Source of the DNA: Nymphaea colorata
Lineage: Eukaryota; Streptophyta; Magnoliopsida; Nymphaeales; Nymphaeaceae
DNA: 64,000 bases
Reading direction: 5' to 3'
Assembly: GCF_008831285.2 (NCBI RefSeq)
Contig: NC_045142.1
Span: 23,807,300-23,871,299 of the forward strand
Shown: positions 35,928 through 49,670 of the stretch, in pieces
Numbering within the stretch: the first letter of the stretch is position 1
Layout: every line of letters starts with the position of its first letter
The notes under the pieces: generated by a model
Told to the model about the DNA's origin: nothing
The model's input: only the letters and a program-made list of their open reading frames with translations
Database searches by the model: none
Translations under genes and position numbers: made by a program

Positions 35928-36411
35928 CATTCTAAAATTATAGGTCAAAATACAATGGCATGCTTCATCCCTGTGGCCCTGTGAATTAATTTTAGTGCTT
36001 ATAAACATGAATAATTTAAGAACATGTAGCCCTGTGAATGATACCCTAATGTTTTTAAATCATGTTTTAGTTCAAGTCATTTTGTAAGAGAAAAAAGAAG
36101 TGAACCTTTTACTATCAAAATTTTGATGTTATAAGAGCTGTCAATTTTTTGATTATTAAAAACTAAAAAGACATTATTTAAGTAAGGTAACTTAATATAT
36201 GTTTCTCACCAAATTCGTCTTAAGATCATATCTATAAAGTTAGATTGTAAAAGAAAAAAAAACAATTTTAATGAGTTAAAAGCCTCCCTTTTTGCCCTTG
36301 GGTCTAACCTATCTTAATGCTTGAATAGAAATTTATGCTCTCTCTCTCTGTTTTTATATCTAGGGGACCTCTTGTCCCCAAATTTTGTTATATATTCCCA
36401 TTTTATCCGCC

Positions 36412-36580
36412 CTCTCTCTCTCTCTCTCTCTTCTGACTAGCTCTCTCTCTCTCTCTCTCCCCCTCATCTGGCTTTTGTTCTGGTTCTTGTCCTTCTTGTT
36501 TTGTTTGCGAACTTTTCTCTAATCTCCCTCTTATTTTCTTCTGTTGTCTTCCTTGATTGGTGACTCCTTGTCACCAGAAC

Positions 36581-36629
<49 letters not shown>
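36412..36629. repeat. CT-rich microsatellite cluster
   Basis: CT/TC tracts at 36412-36430, 36441-36459 and 36585-36629 are separated by pyrimidine-rich DNA. Such clusters often sit in plant 5' UTRs, but no downstream ORF supports a gene here. Confidence 0.9.
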
Positions 36630-36632
<3 letters not shown>

Positions 36633-38266
36633 AGCAAGACGATCGCCCAATCTTGTCATGTACTAAAATACCAAATAGTCAATATGAAAGAAGGAGATCC
36701 AATTAAGTTTTTGGATCGGATTTGTAAGATTCGACTCATAAATATGTCAAATGTGGATTCAGAAATTTTATGCCTTGCTGAGATGCGTGTAGGGGAATTG
36801 ATTAAATCCAAAACTTTTTAACGTAAGAATCCTAAAACGTGAACTCACATATTCTATAGCATAGAGCATTAAGAGCTACTCAAGTCAGCCTTGTTGGTTT
36901 GGATCCAACTAAAATTGTACCTCTCTCTACCTGCACAAACGGATCAATACATACGGATAAATTCCAGGTGAGGCCCGAACTGATACAATTACATGTAGCA
37001 GATCATGGTTTTGATTTGGATCCAGAATTAGACTGATAATTAACTGGAAAAGCAAAAGAAGTTCCCCTAACATTGGATCCAGCTTTCACATGAGTCTGGA
37101 TTTATATTCCAGTTCTGGATTCAGATACTCAGATTTTGAAAGCAAAGCAGCACGACAGACCAAGATCCAGTTAATCAAGGCTCTTTCTTACATATCTGGA
37201 ATTCCAAAATTATCAAATCTAATTAAGTTGTTCGAATCCATATCCGACGGGGTTGTCTTGAGATTTACCGTTCATATCTAGCTTCTTCTTTTCCCTCGAG
37301 AGGCGTAGCATAATCGATCAGTTTGAGTGTGACATTGGCGACACATCTTCAATTTAATTTTTTGGTATTTTTTTGGACTACAAATAGTGATATGCACGAC
37401 ACTTAAGTTAACAGATGTATCGTAGAACCACCACTCAAATCACGAAGCAGCCTGAGATAAGGAGAAGCGGGATGACTTCACCTCTTACAAAACACCATAT
37501 CTTGCTTCTCCTTATTTTGTGCCTAAATATTGGATTGAAGATAATGGATTAAATATTCAACAAAGGTCAGATCTATCTTGAACTGGAGATGTGGGGAACT
37601 GTCCATGGAAAAGAGCCTTTATCCGTAATGGGGATTTATCATTTGGATCTACTGTTTTCTTTTCTCCCTTTTAATATTAGCCTCATATTTGTTGCTTGGC
37701 TAAACAATTTTAATTGAAAATCAGTTCAGTGTAATAAACACCCTTAATTAAAAAGAAAAATGTCGAAAATTTAAAAGTTTTAGATCTGCAAAAAGATATT
37801 ATTTACTGCCAGGTTTACGTTGTGCAGTTGTCAGCAAAAAAAAAAAAAAAGGAAAGAAAGGAGACCTGCGACAAAGATTTTAAAACTGAAGCTATAATTT
37901 TATCAAAAAGATTTTCTCCCACAATGAAAATTTCTACAAAGTATTTTCGTCAGCAGTTCACCATTTCCATGCACCTTTCAGAAAGTGCTGCACTGTGATG
38001 AGAACAGGCATTTTATAAAAAACCCGCCAAAGAAAAAACAGAAAAGAAGATAAATATCACCAAAGAGCTGGTAGAGCCCCGGGAGAGGCGATTGGCCATC
38101 GTACATTCCTTTCCTTTTGCTTCTTGTCATAGATAACTGACCTCGGGAGAGGGAATCTGCGTCACGGTCGCAACTCAAAAGGGAAGAAGGAAGGCGTCCT
38201 CATAATTGTTTTGTTTTTCGGTTTTTGTAATAGGCCTACTTCTCCCATGACTCACATCCTAAATAT

Positions 38267-41200
38267 ATGAGAGAAGAGACCATGCTGGCTCACAAAGTCT
38301 ACCTTTTCTCTCTCCTGCCTTCACTTTCTCCTCCTCCAATCAAGACGCAGATTCTCTCCCTCAATCATCAAGCCCTCAGGTCGTTTACTTTAGTGAGGCG
38401 CCCAGGTTTTCCTTTCAGGAGGAGGCCAGCAACAACCATGAAAGGAATGAGGTTCAGTTCTTATTTTGGGGCGTCTTCTGTATCAGCATCTGAGAACGGG
38501 GTTAGCTCAAATGGGTCTGTTGGGTCTCTGTCCGGTGCAACTCAAGAAGAAGGTAAACTGCAGAAACCTGTTCTGTTCCTGCCACGGTTTCATCTTTTAT
38601 GGGTAGTGCCCCTTTCATTTTCTTCCATCCTTTTTGTGCTTTTTGCTGTATAAGTTTTGTATATCGGTACTAAATTAAATGACTTAATTCATCTTTCTTT
38701 TTAAGTTTGGATAGTTCTTATTTGCTGATTGCTGTTTGGATGGAGGTCCATCTTTTAAATCTGCTTTTCGAAGCACAGAGTGAAATAATTTTCTTTGACC
38801 TCTGTTGTGATTTGCTACTTTTCTTTATTCATTGCCTTCTGCTGTTGTTGAATTGTTAAAATGCCGTGTCGTCCAGCGGAGCTTAGAAGAAGGCGACTCG
38901 GAGCCTAGTGTTCATGTTTATAGCTTGACACTATGAACTCCCGGCTAATCCTTGAGCGAGAAATTGTACTCAAACCCTCTTGGCTTTTATTCTATTCTCG
39001 GTTTAAGATGAATGGAGGAAGAGTTAGGAGGTTACTAATATCAACCGTTGCTGGGCTGCTTCATTGAACTCAATTTGAATGTTTTCTTCAGATTCCTTAC
39101 GGTTTATTTGTTTATTGCTGATCTTTACAGTGCCATAGTGGTTAGGTGGTCCTTCGCAATTAGGCTTTAAGTAACCTTATCTGGTTGGAACAGAGCAGGG
39201 GTATGACCCCTCGAAATTCTTATTTGCCGTTATATTTTAGCATATGCAATTAGATTGAAGAAAAGGTCCATGAAACTGAGAATTCATTGCTACACTGGAC
39301 GTTCTTTTGAATGCTTTCGACCAATTCACTTTCTATAGAAGAAATCTTTTACTTCTTGAGATGTATATTTTATGTGTATCTGAACTTGGTTATATACAAC
39401 CCTCATGTTTTGCTAATTATATTCTATTGGCTTGCTGCAGAAAATTCTCCATTGGGCAATCTATATCGCCTTCCTCCACCTGAAATTAGACAAATTGTTG
39501 ATGCACCACCTCTTCCCGCATTGTCCTTTTCTCCGCAGAGGGATAAGATACTGTTCTTGAAGCGTAGAGCTTTGCCTCCACTATCTGAACTTGCAAGACC
39601 AGAGGAAAAGCTGGCTGGTATGCGCATTGATGGAAAATGTAACACTAGAAGCAGGATGTGGGTATCAGCAATATTGTTTATTTCATTGAAACATCTTAGG
39701 AGATAGAAAAAATTTTATTATCTCGACACTTTGTCATTTTTACATTTAATGTTTATTTGCAGGTCATTCTACACTGGAATAGGAATCCATGAGCTAATGG
39801 GTGATGGTACTCTTGGACCTGAGAAAGAGGTGCATGGCTTTCCTACTGGAGCAAAAATAAACTTTGTTAGCTGGTAACCCCTGAAATCCATATACTGGAG
39901 TGTTACATTTGTAACAAGTTTCTGTGCCAGTGCTACTGATTATTTTTGTTCCTAATTTTCAATTTTTGCTGTATTTTAATTCAACAAAGCCACCTGGGAC
40001 TCACTAGACGTCTTCTTTAGGAAGTTATTTATATCTTCTTCATCTTTGTTTGAATAACTTAACCGATTTATTGCCATGGCGTGGTAGTATGACTAGGTAT
40101 ATATTTCTTTTCTGGAAAATACCTTGAGATAGTTAGATTGAAGAATTGTCCTTTTGAGATGTGCGCTTGGCAACCTGTTTGAGTGGCAAAGGTTTTCCTT
40201 ACATATAATGCCTGCTTTTAATCATAATCAATAAATCACTACAATAGTTTTATAGCCAATGAAACTCGATCCACATTAAATAAGATGAGCAGATAGTGAG
40301 TTTGAATGTTGATCTGTTTTATACCTGCTTAAAATCATCGTGTCTAATATGTTTTCGTATAATTGGCAAGGTCTCTGGATGGACAGCATTTATCCTTCAG
40401 CATTAGATTTGATGAGGTGATCTCTGATGCTTTAGCAATAGCGCACCAGTTGTTTTTTATTGGATATGGTATATCTACCAAACTAACTTGTCCTTTTCAA
40501 TTTATTTTTTCCTCTTTGACATTTTAGGATGAGAATACAAGCAGCAAACTGAGAGTATGGGTTGCAGATGTGGAGACAGGAAGAGCTCGTCCATTATTTC
40601 AGTCACCTGATGTATATCTAAATGCAATATTTGACAAGTATGTGCAAGCTGTGTACACATGATTTATGATATATAAAACATAAAACTTGTTTAATGACTG
40701 TTCTTTTCTTGTGGCTCACAGTTATGTTTGGGTTGATAATTCCACACTTCTGGTTTGCACAATTCCTATTTCTCGTGGAGAACCACCAAAGAAGCCCTTG
40801 GTCCCGTGTGGTCCAAAAATTCAATCAAATGAGGAAAAGAGTGTTGTACAAGTAAGAACTTACCAGGATTTGCTTAAGGATGCATATGATGAAGATTTAT
40901 TTGACTATTATGCCACCACACAACTGGTTTTGGCATCTTTAGATGGTTCAGTGAAAGCTATAGGCCCCCCTGCTGTATATACATCAATTGATCCATCACC
41001 TGATCACAAGTACCTTCTGGTGGCCTCCATTCATCGACCTTACTCTTTCATTGTTCCATGTGGAAGATTTCCTAAAAGGGTTGAACTGTGGACAGCTGAT
41101 GGGAAGTTTATAAGAGAAATCTGTGATTTGCCACTTGCTGAAGACATTCCAATAGCCTTCAATAGTGTGCGCAAAGGAAAGCGTTCTATCGGTTGGAGAC

Positions 41201-44200
41201 CTGACCAGCCATCAACACTCTACTGGTATATATGATGTGAATCATTAGAATTATTCAGAGGAAACTGATTATTGTGATTGCTTAATCTTGGTGCTTGATA
41301 ATAATTATTTAGAATTCTTTACGAAAATTGTGATGTTCATCGGTCAATTAACCATTTTCAGATAAGGGACATCCAAATTGGAATTGTAAACAACCATAAT
41401 CAGCATTATTTTTGAAATATGTGCCTTGGTCAGAGATGGTATAGGCATGGTTCATGCCCCAATAAAAGAACTTAATCTTACCTTTTTATCTAAGTGGTAA
41501 TAAGATGATCTAGGTTGGATTGCTGGATTTATTTTATACTCTCAAACAATCATGTGCAATGTAACGACCTTTTTCTTTCAGTGAAGAATGACACTCACAT
41601 GCCATCATCCATGTGACTAACCTTTCATCCAGAAATGTGAAGGGTAAGTTCTCCCTAATAACTTGAATCCACAATAGCAGAAACATGGTTCTGTTATCCA
41701 TATTTGTTCCAGTAAATATTTCATGTGATTGCACATTGGACAATCTTTTATCAAGCCCATAACAAAGTACAAGCTCCGATGAAGGTCAAGGAATTAAATT
41801 GGAGAACATGACATGATGAAATGCTGAATAGTCACTGTATACAATATCTCAAATATAACAAGGATAACTGTTAATGTGTAACCAACAAAAAGGGTACCCG
41901 TTATTCCTCATTGAAAAAGTGGTGAATCCTATAAAATTATAAATAGTTTCTCATTTCTGTGCTTATTTGCACTATTTTATGTACTAACTTTACCAGGGCA
42001 GAGACACAAGATGGTGGTGATGCAAAAGTTGAAGTTTCACCTCGTGATATAGTTTATGCGGAGCCTGCTGAACCATCAGATGGGGAAACACCACAGATCT
42101 TGCATCAACTTGACCTTCGTTATGGGTATGCACTGGAGTTATTCCTTCTCTTCTTTTTTCTGAACATGTGTTTTCAAACTTTCAGCAAGCATTCTTATGA
42201 AAGATCGTCTCATTGGATTTTGCTTCTTTTTTAGCACAAAAAGTAGTTTTGTTGCTTTGCCACTGGTAATGGTTATGATCAACAATCGGTGCATTGCTGG
42301 TTCTACGCCGTTGCTCATGTCTATTTTCCAGATCCATTCCACTTGACAGATTCAGTTGATTGGTGACACGGGTGTTATGTAGTTGATATGAGATTGTGTT
42401 GATGGCTATTTTGATTGGGTTTGAAACAAATTCTTTTGTTTTTGTGTCCTCTCCATCCCTCAGATGCAACGGTCCGACCAATCCAATTATGGTGCTACTA
42501 ATTAATGTAGACAAAATTATTAACTTTTTCCTTTTTGGAAGGAGCTAAATTGTTCTTGTATATTTGGCCAGCCTACAATACATTTTTTCTCTCATTATAT
42601 ATATATATATCAGTGTCACAAAAAATGCGTTTTTTTAAAACATTAAAAATGAAAAAAACGTGAAAAACATTTTTTTTTGCTTTTTTATGTTTTTAATGCC
42701 AAATATTTTTTTTTCATTTTCTATTTGTTGCAAATCTACTTATTTTTATCTTTGTGATATTATTTTCCCACTTGTTTTATTTTCCCTTCATTTTTAGTTT
42801 TTTTTTTTAATTTTACCGTAATTTTTCCCTTTTTTTGAGCTTGCTATATTATACCCGAGAAAAACCTTACCGTTTAAAACTTTGAAATGTTATTTGTGAA
42901 TACACACACACACACATGCCTTTTTCTATAGAAAATGGTATTTCAAAGTTGTTCCTCCATTCAAAACATAATAAATTATCATTCACCACATCTCATCAAT
43001 TAACATCATGGTTCGCGCTGCAGTTCTGAGTCAAAAGTTGCTAAATAACACACATTGGTTGTCAGTCTACCATTTTGAGCAAGATGAAATGACTCAAGAA
43101 AGAAACAGAAAGTTAAACACCAAGTTCAGGTGCCAAATATGTATTTCAGAAAAAGCTGTAACACACGGATTGTGGGGCACAAAGCTATACAGTTCTTAAT
43201 ACTGTAAAAGGGTTTTGAGAACTTTATGGAGTAACCTTATTTTCTGCCTTTGAATACACATCATATGTGGTGTTGCGAGCCTAGGATAGTTGGTACTCTT
43301 TAGTAATGCTACATATTATAATTTTAAGAGGCTAAACTTGCATTTGCAACATTAAAGAAGACAATTGCATTATTTATTCTCTTGTGCATGTTCATTTATA
43401 TATGAAGTTACTAGCTATAATGCATTGTCACATAAAACACTTTTTATTCAAAAAAAACGCGTATAAAACATGAAAAACAAGTCAGCCATATAAAATGTGA
43501 AAAAAACACCAAAAAATAAAAAACACGAAAACAACGCATATAATACACGTTTTGCTCGTGTTTTTGTATTTTTATTAATTTTTATTTTGTTATAATTTTC
43601 AGGATTTATTAAATGGTTTAAATTTTTTAAGAATTCGCTGAGATTTTTACGAGATATTCCTGAGATATACAACTTTGCCGTATTATACATGAGAAATTCC
43701 TCGCCATATAATACCCGTACACATTTTTTGTGACAATGCTATAATGATCCTAACAATATTTTACTGAGTGAAATGACCACAACTCTCTTAATTGCTTCTT
43801 TTCGAGAAACTTTTTTTTTTTTTTGGAGGAAATCTAAAGTAACTTTTGACATTAAAGTGTATATGACTTAACAAATATCATTTCTTTGAGGATGTTAAAT
43901 CAGTTTTTTCAGCTAATTTCGATGGTCTGCACCCAAAAGGTGCAGATGACGTCCATAAGGTTGTCTAATGTGACATCATGGTGGGAGTCCTCAACAAAGA
44001 CATTAGGTTTCTAAATATATTTTTTCTTTTTTGTTTCTGGAATCTTGTGTTCTGATGTTTCTGATATTTTCACTTTGCAGTGGCATTTCATGGTGTGATG
44101 ACTCGTTAGCATTAGTCTATGAATCCTGGTACAAGACAAGGCGTACTAGAACATGGGTTATCTCTCCTGGAAACAAAGAAGTGAATCCACGCATATTGTT

Positions 44201-46358
44201 TGACAGATCATCAGAAGATGTGTATTCTGATCCTGGCTCCCCTATGTTGCGGAGAACATCTGCTGGAACCTATGTTATAGCAAAGATAAAAAAGAATGAT
44301 GAGGGGACTTATATTTTGTTGAATGGAAGTGGGGCAACACCTGAAGGAAACATCCCGTTTCTTGATTTATTTGATATGTATGTTATTCTTGCAGTCATAG
44401 ATTGAAATAACTGTTGCATTATAAGCTTTTCTTACATCATAATGGGAACTAATTTCCTTCTCTTCTCAGAAATACTGGGAACAAAGAGCGGATATGGCAG
44501 AGCGATAAGCAAAAGTACTATGAAACAGTTATAGCTTTGATGTCAGACCAACATGACTGTGATTTGCACATTGACCAACTGAAAATATTGACATCAAAGG
44601 AATCAAAAACTGAAAATCCTCAGTACTATCTAGTTAGTTGGCCAGATAAGCGAGTTCACCAGATAACTCATTTTCCTCATCCCTATCCACAACTTGCTGA
44701 TTTACAAAAGGAGCTGATCAAGTACCAACGCATGGATGGTGTTCAGCTTACTGCTACTCTTTATTTGCCTCCAAATTATGATCCTTCTAAAGATGGGCCT
44801 CTACCTTGTTTGTTCTGGTCTTATCCTGGAGAGTTTAAGAGTAAAGATGCAGCTGGACAGGTCCGCGGTTCCCCTAATGAGTTTGCAGGAATAGGTCCAA
44901 CATCAGCACTTCTTTGGTTGGCTAGAGGGTACTGTGATTTGTTCTCTTCATTTTTCATGTATCCTTGTGTCTCTGTATATATTTTAGTAGGATCGTTTAA
45001 GTTCTTCTCTTACTGTTCCTTACGCAATACATAATTACATATTGTCCACATATCCCTAGTGCCGATTATCCAGGACACATGATAGAAAGTTTTTTTATTT
45101 CTCTTTACATTTTTGGATAGTTCTTGGAGATATTTATAGATGTATCTTACAGGTTTGCTATTTTATCTGGACCCACGATCCCAATCATTGGAGAGGGTGA
45201 TGATGAGGCAAATGACAGGTAAAATTTCAAGTTGATACCTTTGGATTCACTTTTCTGTCACAGTTCCGAAATGTTCCCCCCTTCTGCTGGTCTCTTCCTA
45301 CTGGTTTTGGTCTTTCGTATGAGAATAATTCTTGCTCTTTTTAAATCTAATTTCCTGTCCTATGCAAAGTATAATAACTTCATTATGGATGTACTTTGGA
45401 TTTTAATTTGTTTTGTGTTATTAGATACTTTTAACTGTACATAGTAACTGGCTGCTCTTGTTTATTATTGCTTGCTTTTAGGTATGTTGAACAATTGGTT
45501 GCTAGTGCAGAGGCTGCTGTGAAGGAAGTTGTGCAAAGAGGGGTAAGAATTAAAGTATTTCTGTGTCTTGCATCTCAAGTCCGTTATTGCAGTTACTGAA
45601 AGGGGCCACTTTGCATAGGTGGCTCATCCAAGTAAGATAGCAGTTGGTGGGCATTCTTATGGTGCATTTATGACAGCAAACCTTTTGGCACATGCCCCTC
45701 ATCTTTTCTCTTGTGGCATTGCTCGGTCTGGAGCCTACAATAGAACTCTCACTCCATTTGGTTTCCAGGTAGTTTACACATCTATGACCAATTGACAACT
45801 TGGAATGCAAATTTTCCATTGAAAAAAAATGCTTGTAAGTTACTGTTCTGTAATATGTATGTGCTAACCATGTGACTCGACAGAATGAGGATAGAACACT
45901 CTGGGAAGCAACCAGCACATATGTCGAGATGAGCCCCTTCATGTCTGCTAACAAAATCAAGAAGCCCATTTTGCTTATTCATGGGGAAGAAGATAACAAC
46001 CCAGGAACACTAACAATGCAGGTATGGATGTTTTAAGACCATTTCTCATAATTAATGAATATTGTAATAATAATTAATTGCACATTGGTTTATGTTTTCT
46101 ATTTGTAAGGTTTTTCTTGCCTTTATCTCAATCTTTTTGTTGCTTTATCTCTTGCTTCTATCTCTTTAGGAGATATCACTGATCTAGGCAACCATATCCG
46201 ACTTCCTCATAATACAATTCATGAATATCACAAATAAAATTACTCTAAAAGCATAGTCCTTTCACTTTGATGATGTATTTGTCATCTTATCATTGTGACC
46301 ATTCACTAGAAGCTCCTTTGATTTGCCTGGTGGAGAATTTACTCTGCACTTCTTGAGT

Positions 46359-46402
<44 letters not shown>

Positions 46403-48066
46403 TGCACACATCCACACACACACTTTCCCTAACACGGGCTAGCAACGCATATACATGTGCTTGAATTTAAGCACCCAATTGAAAGTGGACACGTGGTTTC
46501 TTATATTAACTATCTGGTAGTCGCAAATTTTATTGTTACTGTTCTAGTTATGGTTATCGTGTACTTGGTGGGTGAAGCTTATTATTTTATTATGTTTTGG
46601 CTCAGTCGGATAGGTTCTTTAATGCTCTGAAAGGTCATGGTGCACTTTCCCGGTTGGTGGTTCTTCCATTTGAGAGTCATGGCTATAATGCACGTGAGAG
46701 TATTATGCATGTTTTGTGGGAGACTGATCGGTGGCTTCAGACATACTGTGTCAGCTCGTCAGATAAAACTACAGAGGTTGTATCTGAGATTGATGAGAAG
46801 AAAACACAGAATGATTCTCAAGGGAAAGTTCTTTCAGCCAGTGGAGGTGGTGAATCTGATAAGGAAGGACCAGAACAAGTAATATTTTCATCTCCAAGGG
46901 CTTCATTGTGGTAATTGTAGTTGAACCTTTGGTATTTCCTGTTTCTTAGGGCATAATTCTCCTTCGTGTTCCTTCTTCCTACAAAAGAAATTGTATTGCT
47001 GTTCAGTATCATGCTTATTTTTCCCTTTTGATATTTCTGGATGCCCATTCATATCAGGATTTTAAACTTGTCTCATCCTTATGTTGGTTTCAGCTGCAAA
47101 GGTGGTTAGCAAAATCCACTTCGGGTCTTAATTTCCATTAATTTATGGTTTCACATAACCAAATTTACATTAAATGGTGGAAACTTTTTTTTTGGCTTGT
47201 TCGTCTCATCCTTATGTTGGTTTTAGCTGCAAAGGTGGTTAGCAAAATCCACTTTTACTTTGTTTCACATCCCAGGTCTTAATTTCCATTAGTTTATGGT
47301 TTTACATAACCAGATTTACATTAAATGGTGGGAACTTTTTTTTTTTTTTTGGGCTTGTTAGATGAACATAGGTTATGAAATACATCAGAGAAATTAACGT
47401 GGAAACAAAAGTCTAAGAGGTAAGGAGTGTAATAACCAAGACTTCATCGATCATATGGACTTGAAGTGGCTTCAAGTAGCAGGGATGGTTTCCATCTTAG
47501 GAGGTGTTACTATAGGCATCACGTCCAGGTCCCAGCGTTAGTAAGATGTTACAAGAAGTTAAAAAATTGTGAATGGTTAGCATTTGTACCTCTCTCTCTG
47601 TCTCTGTCTCTCTCTCTCTCACCGACACACCTATTACATGCTTACGATATTACAACTTGAGGTCCATTGCAATTGTTGACTCTGAAATCTGAACTGAGGT
47701 ATGTGTTTACAGATGCTATACAACTATAGGTCTGCATGATTAAAATAAGGATCACAGCCTTTGTCTAACTGATTCATCAGCGAAAATATTTTTGACATGA
47801 ATTTCCTGTCCTAGGTACCCTATGGGGAGTTTTTGGGGTTAGGTTGGGCATAAACCTCAACTCCTTGGTTACTGCCCATCCTGCTGTTGAGAAATTTGGC
47901 CCACCCTGAACACCATGAGCCTTTGCCCCTGCTTCTTTATATTCTACCAATCAATCGCTTGCAGTCTATTGACAATAGTATTTTGAATTTGAACCAACTA
48001 GTTAGGCTACTGTTCTCTTTGTGTAATGTTGTCTTTTTCTCTGTTTAGATAAGCTTGCTGTTCTAG
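38267..48066 (+). CDS. CGEP: Chloroplast glutamyl endopeptidase (S9D family)
   Basis: Fifteen exons join in phase: 38267-38552, 39441-39657, 39763-39873, 40371-40416, 40528-40637, 40722-41225, 41997-42125, 44081-44377, 44470-44928, 45153-45218, 45482-45542, 45619-45768, 45884-46021, 46606-46878, 48049-48066. The product, about 954 aa, is a prolyl-oligopeptidase-type serine protease cleaving after Glu in the plastid stroma. The N-terminus is Ser/Arg/Pro-rich and acid-poor like a transit peptide; starts at 38267 and 38282 are both possible. A beta-propeller-like half (RLPPPEIRQIVDAPPLPALS onward) precedes the alpha/beta hydrolase half. The catalytic triad is S775 (GGHSYGAF), D849 (HGEEDNN) and H883 (ESHGYNA). 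The match to Arabidopsis CGEP is close throughout. The last exon (I-S-L-L-F-stop) is least certain: without that splice the frame would end at 46914. Confidence 0.95.
42611..42900. mobile_element. hAT-like MITE copy in CGEP intron (older)
   Basis: Its left end is CAGTGTCACAAAAAATGCG. The right end is degenerate (AAATGTTATTTGTGAA) but follows a TATTATACCCGAGAAA stretch that aligns with TATTATACATGAGAAA in the neighbouring copy. A target duplication is not clear next to a TA repeat. Confidence 0.55.
43423..43738. mobile_element. hAT-like MITE with exact 8-bp TSD in CGEP intron
   Basis: A 316-bp element flanked by identical CTATAATG at 43415-43422 and 43739-43746. The terminal inverted repeats begin CATTGTCACA on the left and end TGTGACAATG on the right. 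It is noncoding, with A/T-rich arms. The exact 8-bp duplication points to the hAT superfamily. Confidence 0.85.
47071..47358. repeat. ~133-bp tandem duplication in last CGEP intron
   Basis: TCTCATCCTTATGTTGGTTT starts both units (47071 and 47204). Both continue through AGCTGCAAAGGTGGTTAGC to AAATGGTGG.AACTTTTT. The second unit has ~22 extra bases. Confidence 0.85.
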
Positions 48067-49496
48067 TAGCCGCTGGCCCGCTGCAACAACAAGAACTATC
48101 GAGATCCTGGTTTGACCGTTTGAACTGGGCAGAAGAACCAAAATGCCAAGTCAAATTAAAAGCGCGGACTGCATGCTGATCCAGCACTTTGAGATGGGTT
48201 GATGGAACAATTTTTCATTTCTGTGCTGATTCGATAATTTGTACATTATATATTATTGATTGATCTTATTCTTTCATAAGATCACTCTTGTACTGTCCTG
48301 CAGACTGCACAATCAAATAATATCAAACATGTAAGATGGAATAACGATCAATTGTCAGGCTGCAGCCATGTTTCTTTCTTTTTCCAGTTGCTTAGTGCAC
48401 TGGCAGGCCTGTGGCCATCTTTTGAAATAAGATTGTTAAATGTATGACCTACACAATCATAGTTGCAGGTCACTTCAAGAGTTTCCTTTGGGGACGTGGA
48501 AGGTGTTCTCAAGCACTTTTGGTTGAACGAGTTCAAAGGGAAACAAAGGCTTGAACTCACTTGTGAGCAATACCGCACTTCAGGTGTCTTCTTGACCATA
48601 GATTGTAAACCTAGCTTTGACTTATGCAAAGAGTGATGCCCATTCACAAATGGATCACGACTGCTTGCATGACAACCATGGCCAAGGCCAAACTGTGCCG
48701 ACACCGTTTGGTCTATGATGGTAGTCTTCTGTGAACAGGAACTTCCTTGATTCCAACTGTTCAATTTATTTTTTCCTTTATAGCTATGCAATCTCTTGAG
48801 GAATATGATGAGGGAGAAGCTTCCTAGAAAAAGGAAAAAAGCCTGATTTGCTGCTTATTCATCAATCTAGGACAAGAAGATTAAGTGAAGATCACAAATG
48901 ATCAAATTTGACACACTACATTGAATTGACAAATACCAATCAAAATCTCATTATGCAAATCAAGTCTGACGTAAGGGCACAGTGAGGTCCTTTATCTTAG
49001 GGATCCCACTGAAAAAAATGTGAGATTCGGATTGCATATTCAACCAAGCTGAACAAGATATCCTTATTGTCAACCTTCTGCGCTATTGCTTCCGGTGCAA
49101 CTGTGCTGGGTGAGGGGCTCCCGTCCCTTCTTATTACCAAAAAAATATGAGAATACAAGAATGTGCAGCGAAAGGAAGACAAGAAAAAAAAAACATCAAC
49201 AGCCTCCAGTCAAGAAACACTACGGTAGAAGGGAAGATAATCCCGCTTTGCTGTTGAGTCAGGCTGTTCAACCAAACACAAATGATCAAAAACCTCCTTA
49301 ACCGGATTACAGTTGAGCACTTTTACAGAGTGCACCTTCCTACCAAGAGGACTACAACCCAAACCTTCTGCACAAAGAAGTTTAACAGCCGTAAGTAAGC
49401 TGGAATGCCACTTCTTAGGTGCAACAACCAGCTTAATACTGCCGTAAACTCGCCTGGCCATATACAAAAAAATGCCACCCCATATCCCACCAAGGT

Positions 49497-49670
49497 AGGG
49501 CCTGCTTCGGCCTTGGCCCCACCTTAAAAAAAAATTAAATTTACATACAAATTTTAAAAAACTTCACTTGTTCTATATAAAAACTTTGAAAAATGATATT
49601 TCGACTCTAGTCAAAATTTTGAAACTTTAATTCAGTTCTCCTTATGAAAAATTTCTGACTCCGCCCCTAC
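49497..49670. mobile_element. hAT-like MITE relative
   Basis: It starts near AGGGCCTGCTTCGGCCTTGG, includes GGCCCCACCTT and an AT-rich middle, and ends TCTGACTCCGCCCCTA. It resembles the 23368-23562 family inverted. Terminal repeats and a target duplication were not resolved. Confidence 0.45.

Larger units (their letters stand above)
33960..38266. other. Intergenic; microsatellites and repeat relics
   Basis: No gene recognised. Contents: 3' UTR to about 34130; GA runs at 34434-34453 and 35342-35374; a CTCGAG-family repeat at about 34727-35140; a short hAT-like MITE end (CTCCGCCCCTG) at 35427-35483; (AT)15 at 35895-35924; CT runs at 36412-36459 and 36585-36629. The DNA at 38040-38266 should contain the promoter of the next gene. 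Confidence 0.45.
42126..44080 (+). other. CGEP intron 7, transposon-rich
   Basis: A 1955-bp intron between GTATGC and GCAG borders. It holds two copies of one MITE family in the same orientation (42611-42900 and 43423-43738) and short AT and CA runs. It has no coding content. Confidence 0.85.

Noticed and set aside
48348-48791. 147-codon minus-strand ORF after CGEP
   Set aside because: No similarity, no domain, and it overlaps the probable CGEP 3' region. It is kept only as a note.
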